Shown here one piece after another: positions 6,938 through 14,507 of a DNA stretch of 64,000 bases. The position numbers were made by a program, and so were the translations under genes. The notes under the pieces are model-generated. The model searched no databases. It had not been told where the DNA came from and saw nothing but the letters and a program-made list of their open reading frames with translations. Positions within the stretch are counted from its first letter, which is position 1, and each line of letters begins with the position of its first letter. The DNA is from Micromonospora sp. NBC_01740 (lineage in GTDB: Bacteria > Actinomycetota > Actinomycetes > Mycobacteriales > Micromonosporaceae), in contig NZ_CP109150.1 in NCBI RefSeq assembly GCF_035920365.1, positions 372,001 through 436,000 of the forward strand. Reading direction: 5' to 3'.

Positions 6938-7704
6938 TCGGTCTTCTCGAACATCGCCCAGCGGCCGGCCCGGGGGTCCTCCCCCGCCTTCGTGCGGCGG
7001 GTGCAGGGCCAGCAGCCGATCGAGCCGTAGCCCTGCTTGAACAGCTCGTTGACCGGCACGTTCCAGCGGGCGACGTAGGCGTCCACGTCGGCCTGCCGCC
7101 AGGCCGCGATCGGGTTGACCTTGACCTTGCCCCGGCGCGCGTCGAAGGTCACCACCGGCGTGTTCGCCCTGGTCGGCGACTCGTCCCGGCGGAGCCCGGC
7201 GGCCCAGGCGTCGTAGCCGGCGAGCGCCCGCTCCAGCGGCTCCACCTTGCGCAGCTGGCAGCAGTCGTCCGGAGCCTTGTTGAACAGGCGCGGGCCGTAC
7301 TGGCCGTCCTGCTGGCCCACGGTCAGGCGCGGCCGGATCGAGCGCACGTTCACCGGCAGCGTCCGGGCCACCTCGTCGCGGACCCGGAGCGTCTCCGGAA
7401 AGTGCAGTCCGGTGTCGAGGAAGACCACGTCCACCCCCGGGGCGACCCGGGAGACCAGATGGGCCAGCACGGCGTCGGCCATCGAGCTGGTGACGCAGAA
7501 CCGGGCGCCGAAGGTCTCGGCCGCCCAGCGCGCGATCTCCAGCGCCGGCGCGCCCTCCAGGTCCCGGCCGGCCGCCTCGGCCAGCGCGCGCAGCTCGTCG
7601 GGGCCGCGCCGGGCCGCGTCGGCCGGAGCCGGGGCGCCCAGGCCGACCAGGCCCAGGCCCGTCGCCGAGACGAGACCGGGCCGGTCGCCCGTGCCCCCGC
7701 TCAC
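6919..7704 (-). CDS. cysH: Adenylylsulfate (APS) reductase, 4Fe-4S type
   Basis: Reduces activated sulfate to sulfite. The 261-residue protein has a modified PP-loop (CVTSSMADAVL). The two cysteine pairs of [4Fe-4S] APS reductases are clear: DDCCQLRK and GCWPCTRR. The C-terminal catalytic cysteine is in KTECGLHV. The two pairs indicate APS rather than PAPS as substrate. The GTG start (7704) overlaps the stop of the upstream zinc-ribbon gene by 4 nt (GTGA), so translation is probably coupled. The sir, small protein, cysH, cbiX order suggests a complete sulfate-to-sulfide module sharing one mRNA. Confidence 0.93.
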   Translation of the reverse strand: MSGGTGDRPGLVSATGLGLVGLGAPAPADAARRGPDELRALAEAAGRDLEGAPALEIARWAAETFGARFCVTSSMADAVLAHLVSRVAPGVDVVFLDTGLHFPETLRVRDEVARTLPVNVRSIRPRLTVGQQDGQYGPRLFNKAPDDCCQLRKVEPLERALAGYDAWAAGLRRDESPTRANTPVVTFDARRGKVKVNPIAAWRQADVDAYVARWNVPVNELFKQGYGSIGCWPCTRRTKAGEDPRAGRWAMFEKTECGLHV

Positions 7705-7859
7705 CGGGCCACCGCCCGGCCGAGCAGGCCGGTGAACTTCACCGTGAACACCCGGGCGCACGCGTGACACTCCCAGGCGCCGTGGCCGGCCTCACTCGGC
7801 CGCAGGTCCTCCTCGCCGCAGTACGGGCAGTACAGCGGCGCGGAACGGGTCTCGCTCAT
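7701..7859 (-). CDS. Small zinc-ribbon protein of the sir-cysH operon
   Basis: A 52-residue protein starting MSETRSAPLYCPYCGEEDLR. Two CxxC pairs, CPYC (11-14) and CHAC (31-34), should form a rubredoxin-like zinc or iron knuckle. The ending VFTVKFTGLLGRAVAR is basic. Small CxxC proteins lie between sulfite reductase and cysH in other actinomycetes; the function is not established, and a redox or assembly role is a guess. Its ATG overlaps the micro-ORF stop (ATGA) and its stop overlaps the cysH GTG (GTGA), so it sits in a chain of coupled starts. It is easily missed because of its length. Confidence 0.8.
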   Translation of the reverse strand: MSETRSAPLYCPYCGEEDLRPSEAGHGAWECHACARVFTVKFTGLLGRAVAR

Positions 7860-7933
7860 CGCGTCACCTCGCTTCGCTCGGCACCGCGACGAGGCCCCAC
7901 GGCACCCCTGGTTCGCTCGCTTCGATCGCTCAT
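7856..7933 (-). repeat. REP-like element carrying a doubly coupled 25-codon micro-ORF
   Basis: A 78-bp insert between sir and the zinc-ribbon gene, rich in GAGCGAAGCGAG-type sequence. It reads as an ORF from an ATG that overlaps the sir stop by 4 nt (ATGA, 7930-7933) to a TGA that overlaps the next ATG by 4 nt (ATGA, 7856-7859). The peptide starts MSDRSERTR and ends ERSEVTR. A similar arrangement occurs at 59462-59584. Whether the peptide matters, or the frame only keeps ribosomes moving, is unknown. Confidence 0.55.
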
Positions 7934-9645
7934 CGGAGTTCCTCCTCGTCGACCCTGATCACCCAGTTGGCGAACGTCTCGCCCGTCTCCCGGCCGGCCA
8001 GGTAGCGCCGGGCCAGCCGCTCCACGTACGCCGGAAGCTCCTCGGCGGTGGTCTTCAGACCGCGCAGCTTGCGGCCGAACCCGGCCGTCTGTCCCTCGGC
8101 CATGCCGAGCCCGCCGCCGAGGTGGACCTGGAAGCCCTCCACCTGGCGGCCGTCCGGGCCGACGACGAGCTGGCCCTTGAGGCCGATGTCGGCGACCTGC
8201 GTGCGGGCGCAGGCGTTGGGGCAGCCGTTGAGGTGGATGGAGATGTCGGCGTCGAAGTCGCGCAGCCGCTCCTCCAGCCGGGCCACCAGCTCCTCGCCGC
8301 GCGCCTTGGTCTCGACGATGGCCAGCTTGCAGTACTCGATGCCGGTGCAGGCCATCGTGCCGCGCCGCCAGGCCGACGGCTGCGCCTCCAGGCCGATCCC
8401 GCGCAGCTCGCGCACCAGCGAGTCGGTCCGCTCCGGCGCCACGTCCAGCACCAGCAGCTTCTGGTACGGGGTGAGCCGCACCCGCCCGCTGCCGTGCGCC
8501 TCGACCACGTCGGCCAGGCGGGCGAGCTGCCCGCCGGATACCCGGCCCACCACCGGGGCAGCCCCGACGTAGTTGCGCCCGTCGCGCTGCGGGTGCACCC
8601 CGATGTGGTCCACCGGCCTGTCGGGCAGCTGCGGGGCCGGGCCGTCGAGCAACGCCCGACCCAGGTACTCCTTCTCCAGCACCTCGCGGAACTTCTCCAC
8701 GCCCCAGTCGGCGACCAGGAACTTCAGCCGGGCGCGGTTGCGCAACCGGCGGTAGCCGTAGTCGCGGAAGATGCCGACCACGCCCGCCCAGACGTCCGGC
8801 ACCTCCTCCAGCGACACCCAGACGCCGAGCCGCTTGGCCAGCATCGGGTTCGTGGACAGGCCGCCGCCGACCCAGACGTCGAAGCCCGGCCCGTGGTCCG
8901 GGTGGTCCACCCCGAGGAAGGAGATGTCGTTCGCCTCGTACGGGGTGTCGACCAGCCAGGAGATGGAGGTCTTGAACTTGCGCGGCAGGTTGGAGTACGC
9001 CTTGTCGCCCACGTAGCGGCGGACGATCTCGTCGACCGCCGGCGTCGGGTCGAGCAGTTCGTCGCGGGCCACCCCGGCGACCGGGCTGCCCAGCACCACC
9101 CGGGGGCAGTCGCCGCACGCCTCGGTGGTCTGCAGGCCGACGGACTCCAGGCGGCGCCAGATCTCCGGCATGTCCTCGACCCGGATCCAGTGGTACTGGA
9201 TGTTCTGCCGGTCGGTGATGTCGGCGGTGTCCCGGGCGAACTCGCGGGAGATGTCCGCGACCACCCGCAGCTGCGCCAGGCTCAGCTCGCCCCCGTCCAC
9301 CCGGACCCGGAGCATGAAGAACTCGTCCTCCAGCTCGTGCGGCTCCAGCACGGCCGTACGGCCGCCGTCGATGCCCGCCTTGCGCTGGGTGTAGAGGCCC
9401 CACCAGCGGAAGCGGCCACGGAGGTCCTGCGGATCGATCGAGGCGAACCCCTGGTGGGCGTAGATGTTCTCGATCCGGGCCCGTACGTTCAGCGGGTCGT
9501 CGTCCTTCTTGATCCGCTCGTTGGGGTTGAGCGGCTCGCGGTGACCGAGCGCCCACTGACCTTCACCTCGGGGCCGGCGGGGAGTCCGGGCCGGTCGGGG
9601 GGACGTCGGGTCCCCGGCCCGGGCCGGGATGCTGCTGACCGCCAT
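7930..9645 (-). CDS. sir: Sirohaem [4Fe-4S] sulfite reductase (ferredoxin-dependent type)
   Basis: Six-electron reduction of sulfite to sulfide. The 571-residue protein has the two half-domains of the sulfite/nitrite reductase family and the cluster/sirohaem cysteines ACTGIEYCKLA and GCPNACAR (C-x5-C and C-x3-C). The operon partner is APS reductase, which favours sulfite over nitrite; sequence alone does not fully exclude nitrite. The ATG at 9645 follows GGAGGA closely. A 31-codon leader peptide gene lies 133 bp upstream on the same strand, with hairpins between, suggesting attenuation. Confidence 0.92.
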   Translation of the reverse strand: MAVSSIPARAGDPTSPRPARTPRRPRGEGQWALGHREPLNPNERIKKDDDPLNVRARIENIYAHQGFASIDPQDLRGRFRWWGLYTQRKAGIDGGRTAVLEPHELEDEFFMLRVRVDGGELSLAQLRVVADISREFARDTADITDRQNIQYHWIRVEDMPEIWRRLESVGLQTTEACGDCPRVVLGSPVAGVARDELLDPTPAVDEIVRRYVGDKAYSNLPRKFKTSISWLVDTPYEANDISFLGVDHPDHGPGFDVWVGGGLSTNPMLAKRLGVWVSLEEVPDVWAGVVGIFRDYGYRRLRNRARLKFLVADWGVEKFREVLEKEYLGRALLDGPAPQLPDRPVDHIGVHPQRDGRNYVGAAPVVGRVSGGQLARLADVVEAHGSGRVRLTPYQKLLVLDVAPERTDSLVRELRGIGLEAQPSAWRRGTMACTGIEYCKLAIVETKARGEELVARLEERLRDFDADISIHLNGCPNACARTQVADIGLKGQLVVGPDGRQVEGFQVHLGGGLGMAEGQTAGFGRKLRGLKTTAEELPAYVERLARRYLAGRETGETFANWVIRVDEEELR

Positions 9646-9778
9646 GGCGGCGTCCTCCGTTGTCTGCGGTGCCTCGGGAACACGCAAGGCGCGCGGCCGA
9701 CCCGTCGGAACGGGCTGGCGACAACGGTGTCGGAACAGCCGGCGCGCGGCGCGCCCGAGACAGAGTGGTCGGGCGTCG
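9646..9778 (-). promoter_or_regulatory. Candidate attenuator between leader peptide and sir
   Basis: A 133-nt spacer with several foldable segments: CCCGT-CGGA-ACGGG (9701-9714) and a GC-rich GGCGCG-centred palindrome near 9741-9757. There is no T-tract, so Rho-dependent or translational attenuation is as likely as intrinsic termination. The function is inferred from the leader ORF upstream. Confidence 0.35.
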
Positions 9779-9874
9779 TCAGTGGGCCGGACAGATCGCG
9801 CTGCGCACGCGGCCGTAGTCGACGTGGCGACGAGCCACGAAGCGGCGGACGACAGCGGCGGTCATGGAGGTCAT
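9779..9874 (-). CDS. Cys-ending leader peptide upstream of sir
   Basis: A 31-codon ORF (or 28 from the second ATG at 9865). It contains RRHVDYGRVRSAIC near its end and terminates PAH. It resembles the short R-R-H-V-D peptides with a late cysteine found before sulfur genes in actinomycetes, which are thought to sense cysteine supply. It directly precedes the sir operon. A ribosome stalling at the Cys codon could couple cysteine level to sir expression; that is inference. The ribosome site is weak. Confidence 0.6.
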   Translation of the reverse strand: MTSMTAAVVRRFVARRHVDYGRVRSAICPAH

Positions 9875-10007
9875 GCTGCCACACCCGACGGGGGCCGGCC
9901 AACGAGTGCGTGCGGGATCCCACATCACGGGCCACACGTCGCGGGCGCGCCGAGACCGCTGACGCCGCGCCCGATCGGCGGATCCGCGCACCGGACGGCC
10001 GGACTGT

Positions 10008-11501
10008 GTGACGCTGCGGTATGTGACCGGTTCCGCTGACCCGCCCGGCGACCGCGTCCCGCCGGTGCGCGAGGCGGTGAGCGGGCCGGATCGCACGGGT
10101 CGGCTGATCTGGATCGGGCCGAGCCTGGCCACGCTGGCCGTGGTACTGACCGGGATCGACCACGCGCAGCCGTGGCGCGACGAGTTGGCCACCTGGAGCG
10201 CGGCGAGCCGGTCCCCCGGGGACCTCGTCCGGCTCGCCGGCACCATCGACGCCGCCACCAGCCCCTACTACCTGTTCATGCACGCCTGGGTGGCCGTCTT
10301 CGGCGACTCGGTGACCGCGCTGCGGCTGCCCGCCGCACTGGCCATGGCCGCCACGGCCGGGCTGACCGCGCTCCTCGGGCAGCGCCTGCTCGGTGCCCGG
10401 GCCGGGCTGCTCGCCGGGCTGCTCCTCGCGGTGCTCCCGGGCACCTCGCGGTACGGCCAGGAGGCCCGCCCGTACGCGCTGGCCACCTTCCTGGCGGTGC
10501 TGGCGACTCTGCTGCTGGTCGAGGCGACGGCCCGACCCCGGTGGACGCGCTGGGCCGGGTACGCCGTCGCCGTGGCCGCGCTCGGGCTCACCCACCTGGT
10601 CGCGCTCACCCTGCTCGCCGCGCACGCGGTGGTGGTGCTCGCCACCCGCCGTACGGGGCCGCCGAACCGCCCGCTGCGCTGGGCGCTCGCCCTGCTGCCC
10701 ACCGTGCTGCTGCTGACCCCGCTGGTGCTGCTCGCCAGGGAACAGCGCTCCCGGCAGCTCGGCTGGGTGGACGCCGTCCGCCCCGACGACCTGGCCGCGC
10801 TCGCGGGCGGGGTGGCGCAGAGCGGGGTGGTGGGCGGGGTCCTGGTGGGCCTCGCAGCGCTCGGCGCGGCACGCCTGGGCCGGCGCGCCCTGCTGCCCGG
10901 GCTCGCCGTGCTGCTGCCCGTGCTGCTGCTCTTCGCCGCGGGGCTGGTCGTACCGCTCTGGGTGCCCCGGTACCTCGTCTTCGTGGTGCCCTTCGCCTGC
11001 CTGCTCGCGGGCGCGGCGCTGGCGACGGTGCCGCTGCCGCCCGCGTTGGCCGTCGTCGCCCTGGCCGGGCTGCTCGGGCTGCCCGACCAGGCGGCGCTAC
11101 GGCGTACCCACGAGTGGCCGCGCAGCGCGACGGTGGACTACCGGGGCGCGGCCCGGATCGTCGCCGACGGCCAGCGGCCGGGCGACGCGGTCGTCTACTC
11201 CCCCCGGCAGAGCTGGCTCTTCCTCGACCTGGGTCTCGCGTACCACCTGGGCGACCGTCGGCCCCGCGACGTGCTGGTGACGCAGGACCAGGCCCGCAGG
11301 GGGGACCTGTGGGCCGCCGAGTGCACCCGGCCGGCCGGGTGCCTGGCCGGCACGGAACGGGTCTGGCTGGTCGTGGCCGGCCGCCGCGACGATCCGCTGG
11401 CCACCGTCCCCGGCGCCAAGGGCGACGCGCTGCGCGCCGGCTACACCGTCGAGCGGGTCTGGCCGCGCCCGGGACTCACCGTCGCCCTGCTGACCCGCTG
11501 A
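10008..11501 (+). CDS. Polytopic membrane glycosyltransferase (GT39/GT-C-like)
   Basis: A 497-residue GT-C-fold protein. A first extracytoplasmic segment QPWRDELATWSAA carries the acidic D-E expected of polyprenyl-phosphate-sugar-dependent transferases. It is followed by about nine to ten hydrophobic helices (LRLPAALAMAATAGLTALLG to LPPALAVVALAGLLGL) and a soluble C-terminal domain of about 130 residues. RYGQEARPYAL is a motif common in these actinobacterial enzymes. It probably moves a sugar from a lipid carrier to a wall, lipid or protein acceptor outside the membrane; donor and acceptor are unknown. The GTG at 10008 is the track-long start; GTG at 10023 is an alternative. Confidence 0.75.
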   Translation: MTLRYVTGSADPPGDRVPPVREAVSGPDRTGRLIWIGPSLATLAVVLTGIDHAQPWRDELATWSAASRSPGDLVRLAGTIDAATSPYYLFMHAWVAVFGDSVTALRLPAALAMAATAGLTALLGQRLLGARAGLLAGLLLAVLPGTSRYGQEARPYALATFLAVLATLLLVEATARPRWTRWAGYAVAVAALGLTHLVALTLLAAHAVVVLATRRTGPPNRPLRWALALLPTVLLLTPLVLLAREQRSRQLGWVDAVRPDDLAALAGGVAQSGVVGGVLVGLAALGAARLGRRALLPGLAVLLPVLLLFAAGLVVPLWVPRYLVFVVPFACLLAGAALATVPLPPALAVVALAGLLGLPDQAALRRTHEWPRSATVDYRGAARIVADGQRPGDAVVYSPRQSWLFLDLGLAYHLGDRRPRDVLVTQDQARRGDLWAAECTRPAGCLAGTERVWLVVAGRRDDPLATVPGAKGDALRAGYTVERVWPRPGLTVALLTR

Positions 11502-11531
11502 CCCACCCACCCCACCCCACCCCGCCCCGCC
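11502..11531 (-). repeat. G-quadruplex-prone G-run tract (minus strand)
   Basis: Immediately after the glycosyltransferase stop the plus strand is an almost pure CCCA/CCCCA/CCCCG run. The minus strand therefore holds seven runs of three or four G separated by single bases. Confidence 0.6.
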
Positions 11532-11572
11532 CCGGCTCCGGCGACCGGCTTGATCGGTTGACGGGGAGCCGG
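11528..11572. terminator. Hairpin between convergent glycosyltransferase and pdtaS
   Basis: Perfect 10-bp arms CCCCGGCTCC / GGAGCCGGGG with a 25-nt loop, between two converging genes. Confidence 0.55.
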
Positions 11573-11657
11573 GGTCGTGGGGCCTCCGGGGCCGGTTTCC
11601 GATCAACTGATCGTGGCCGCCCCCGGCACCCCCGGCCCTCGCGCCGGGGTGGGTGGG

Positions 11658-13265
11658 TCAGCCGGCGGGACGGCCCTCGGGGGCGTTGCGCACCAGCGGG
11701 ACGACGAGCGTCGCCTCGGTGCCGCCCTTCGCGCCGTCGCGCAGCTCGATGGTGCCGCGCAGCTCGCCGGTGACCAGCGCGCGGACGATCTGCAAGCCGA
11801 GGTTGCCGCTCCGCTCGGCGTCGAAGTCGGGCGGCAGCCCACGCCCGTTGTCGGTGACCGAGACGTGCAGCATCTTCCGGAACCGGTGCGCCGACAGCAC
11901 CACCTCCGGCTCGACCGGACCAGCCGCCTCCGCCACGGGCGCCCCCGGGGCTGGCGCGGCCGGGGCGGGGGTGCCGGGACCGGTCGGGACGACGGGCGTC
12001 TCGGCGGCCGGCGGGAAGCCGTGCTCGACGGCGTTGAGCAGCAACTCGTTGAGCACCATCACCAGCGACGTGGCGACCTCGGCGGGCAGCACGCCGAAGC
12101 TGCCCTCGCGGCGCATGCCGACCGTGGCCTCCGTCGCGGCCACCTCCGTGGCGGCGCTGGCCACCCGGTCGACGATGCCGTCGAACTCGACCGCCTCGTC
12201 GCTGGACATGGAGAGGGTCTCGTGCACCAGCGCGATGGAGGCGACCCGGCGTACCGACTCCTCCAGGGCCACCCGGGCCTCCGGCATGGACACCCGGCGG
12301 GCCTGGAGCCGCAGCAGCGCGGCGACGGTCTGGAGGTTGTTCTTCACCCGGTGGTGGATCTCCCGGATGGTGGCGTCCTTGGTGATCAGGGCGCGGTCGC
12401 GGCGGCGTACCTCGGTGATGTCGCGGACCAGCACCAGCGCGCCGATCGGCACCCCGGCGGGCATCAGCGGCAGCGCCCGGGTGAGCATCGTCGCGCCCCG
12501 CGCGTCGATCTCCCGGCGGGGCGGCGCCTCGCCGCGCAGCGCCGCGAGGATGCCGTTCGCCGCGTCCGTGCCCTCCAGCGGATCGCTCGCCAGCCGGCGG
12601 TGCAGCGCCGCCAGGTCCTCGCCCACCAGGTGGGAGGCGTAGCCCAGCCGCCGGTACGCCGACTGCGCGTTCGGGCTCGCGTAGGTGACCTTGCCGCCGG
12701 CGTCGAGCCGGACCAGCCCGTCGCCGACGCGCGGGGCCGACGTGGTCTCCCCGGGATGGCGCGGCGGCGGGAAGGTCCCGTCGGCGATCATCTGGGCCAG
12801 GTCGTCGGCGGTGGTGAGGTAGTTCAGCTCCAGCTGGCTCGGGGTGCGCGCGGTGGAGAGGTTGGTGTCCCGCCCCACCACGGCGATCACCTCGCCGGCC
12901 TCCCCGTCGGTGGTGCGCAACCGGACCGGGATCGCCTCGTGCCGGGCCGGCACGTCGCCGTACCAGACCGGGTCGCTCTCCCGCCAGATCCGGCCCTGCC
13001 GGTGGGCCACCTCCAGGTGGGCCACCTCGGGCCCGCCGACGATCCGCCCCACCTGGTCGTCCAGGTACGCGGTGGGCGCGGTCGTCGGCCGGACCTGGGC
13101 GACGCAGAGGAACGCGCCGTCACCGTCCACGGGCACCCAGAGCAGCAGGTCGGCGAAGGACAGATCGGACAGCAACTGCCAGTCGCCGGCGATCCGGTGC
13201 AGGTGGTCGATGTCGGCCGGGCGGAGGCGGGTGTGCTCCTCGGCGAGGTTGCGCAGCGTGGACAC
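11658..13265 (-). CDS. pdtaS: PdtaS-type cytosolic sensor histidine kinase (GAF-PAS-HisKA_2)
   Basis: A 535-residue kinase without membrane helices. It has an N-terminal GAF-like region (about 1-160), a PAS region (about 180-290), the HisKA_2 dimerisation helix with phospho-acceptor EIHHRVKNNLQTVAALL (about 308-324), and HATPase motifs VLNELLLNAVEHGF and DNGRGLP. The mycobacterial PdtaS signals to the RNA-binding antiterminator PdtaR and is linked to metal and NO sensing. No pdtaR is seen in this window. A Pro/Ala-rich insert (about 425-450) interrupts the ATPase domain. The GTG at 13265 has only a weak ribosome site. Position between whiB1 and the TB7.3-like gene supports orthology. Confidence 0.88.
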   Translation of the reverse strand: MSTLRNLAEEHTRLRPADIDHLHRIAGDWQLLSDLSFADLLLWVPVDGDGAFLCVAQVRPTTAPTAYLDDQVGRIVGGPEVAHLEVAHRQGRIWRESDPVWYGDVPARHEAIPVRLRTTDGEAGEVIAVVGRDTNLSTARTPSQLELNYLTTADDLAQMIADGTFPPPRHPGETTSAPRVGDGLVRLDAGGKVTYASPNAQSAYRRLGYASHLVGEDLAALHRRLASDPLEGTDAANGILAALRGEAPPRREIDARGATMLTRALPLMPAGVPIGALVLVRDITEVRRRDRALITKDATIREIHHRVKNNLQTVAALLRLQARRVSMPEARVALEESVRRVASIALVHETLSMSSDEAVEFDGIVDRVASAATEVAATEATVGMRREGSFGVLPAEVATSLVMVLNELLLNAVEHGFPPAAETPVVPTGPGTPAPAAPAPGAPVAEAAGPVEPEVVLSAHRFRKMLHVSVTDNGRGLPPDFDAERSGNLGLQIVRALVTGELRGTIELRDGAKGGTEATLVVPLVRNAPEGRPAG

Positions 13266-13290
13266 GTCGACCAGCGTGCCACGACGGGCG

Positions 13291-14343
13291 TCACATCGTC
13301 GCGGTGACCTTCTTCAGCCCGCGCGGCGCGTCCGGGTCCTCGCCCCGGGCGAGCGCCAGCGCCAGCGCCAGGCGCTGCAACGGCAGGATGTCCAGCAGCG
13401 GCGCGTACCGCTCGTCGACCTCGGGGACGGCCATCCGGGTGGCGCCCTCGACGTCGGCGGAGCCGACCACCACCACGTCGGCGCGGCGCTCGCCGAGGCG
13501 GGGCAGCACCTCGCCCATCGACCGGCCGCCCGGCCCGGAGCCGACCACGGCGAGCACCGGCACGTCCGGGTCGGTCATGGCGAGGGGGCCGTGCAGCAGG
13601 TCGGCGCCGGAGAACGCGAGCGCCGGCAGGTACGAGGTCTCCATCAGCTTCAGCGCGGCCTCGCGGGCGGTCGGGTACGCGTACCCCCGGCCGGTGGTGA
13701 CGAGCTGGCCGGCAAACCGGTAGCGGGGCGCGAGCTGGGTGGGGGTGGTGTCCTCCAGGGTGCGCGCGGCCAGCTCGGGCAGGGCGGCGAGCGCCTCGCG
13801 TTCGTCGGCGGGCAGCGCGCCGTCGCCGGCCCGGACGCCCTCGACGAGCATCAGCAGGGCGAGCAGCTCGGCGGTGTAGGTCTTGGTGGCGGCCACCGCG
13901 CGCTCGTGCCCGGCGGCGATGTCGACGCTGAGCTCGGCGACGCCGGCCAGCCGGGAGTCGGGCGCGTTGGTGACCGCGAGGGTCAGCGCGCCGGAGGCAC
14001 GGGCGGTGCGCAGCACCTCGGCGAGGTCGGGCGAGCCGCCGCTCTGGCTGACGCCGACGACCAGCGCGTCGGAGAGGTCCGGCTTCGCGCCGTAGAGGGT
14101 GACGACGCTGGGCGAGGCGAGGCCGGCGGGCAGGCCGAGCCGGATCTCGGTCAGGTACGCCCCGTAGAGGGCCGCGTGGTCGGAGGTGCCCCGGGCGGTG
14201 AAGACCACGTGCCGCGGGCGGCGCTCCGCGATGACCGCCGCCACCCGGGCGATCGCCCCGGCGTGCTCGGCGGAGAGCAGCCGCTCGTAGCCCGCCGGCT
14301 GCTCGTCGATGTCGGCCGCCATGCCGGCCCCTGCACGCGTCAC
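13291..14343 (-). CDS. Double SIS-domain sugar-phosphate isomerase/deaminase-like protein
   Basis: A 350-residue protein with two SIS domains, like the isomerase half of glucosamine-6-phosphate synthase but without the N-terminal glutaminase domain. It shows TARGTSDHAALYGAYL and GVSQSGGSPDLAEVL in the first domain and a TGRGYAYPTAREAALKLMET-type element in the second. It probably acts on an amino-sugar phosphate (deaminase or isomerase); the substrate is unknown. The GTG at 14343 sits 7 nt after GGGAGGAG, much better than upstream alternatives. It lies 25 bp from pdtaS on the same strand, so the two may be co-transcribed. Confidence 0.82.
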   Translation of the reverse strand: MTRAGAGMAADIDEQPAGYERLLSAEHAGAIARVAAVIAERRPRHVVFTARGTSDHAALYGAYLTEIRLGLPAGLASPSVVTLYGAKPDLSDALVVGVSQSGGSPDLAEVLRTARASGALTLAVTNAPDSRLAGVAELSVDIAAGHERAVAATKTYTAELLALLMLVEGVRAGDGALPADEREALAALPELAARTLEDTTPTQLAPRYRFAGQLVTTGRGYAYPTAREAALKLMETSYLPALAFSGADLLHGPLAMTDPDVPVLAVVGSGPGGRSMGEVLPRLGERRADVVVVGSADVEGATRMAVPEVDERYAPLLDILPLQRLALALALARGEDPDAPRGLKKVTATM

Positions 14344-14507
14344 GAAAACTCCTCCCACTGCGCGATTGCCGCGCGTTTCCTGCTCAGTCTTGCACGTTTG
14401 AGCTGGCCTGAGCAATCGAACGAACAGTAGTGCGCAGATGATCACCATCTCGACGCAACATCACCTAGGCTTGCCCGGCCCCACCGACCGACGAGCGAGA
14501 GGACGAC
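14344..14507. promoter_or_regulatory. Divergent promoter region with TGCTCAG dyad
   Basis: A 164-bp gap between the SIS gene (minus) and the TPR gene (plus). On the minus strand TTGCTC and AAGACT, 18 bp apart, could be a promoter. A 7-bp dyad TGCTCAG (14381-14387) / CTGAGCA (14408-14414) spans it and may be an operator. I recognise no specific regulator. Confidence 0.35.

Noticed and set aside
8122..10011. A 629-codon frame antisense to sir
   Set aside because: It mirrors the sir coding sequence. The sir strand carries the conserved Fe-S and sirohaem motifs.
11658..13265. A PdtaR partner for PdtaS nearby
   Set aside because: No receiver-ANTAR protein is visible anywhere in the window; the only response regulator (29217) belongs to the MacS-type kinase.
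14344..14507. DasR (GlcNAc regulator) site before the SIS gene
   Set aside because: The TGCTCAG dyad does not match the DasR consensus, and no other amino-sugar genes are present.
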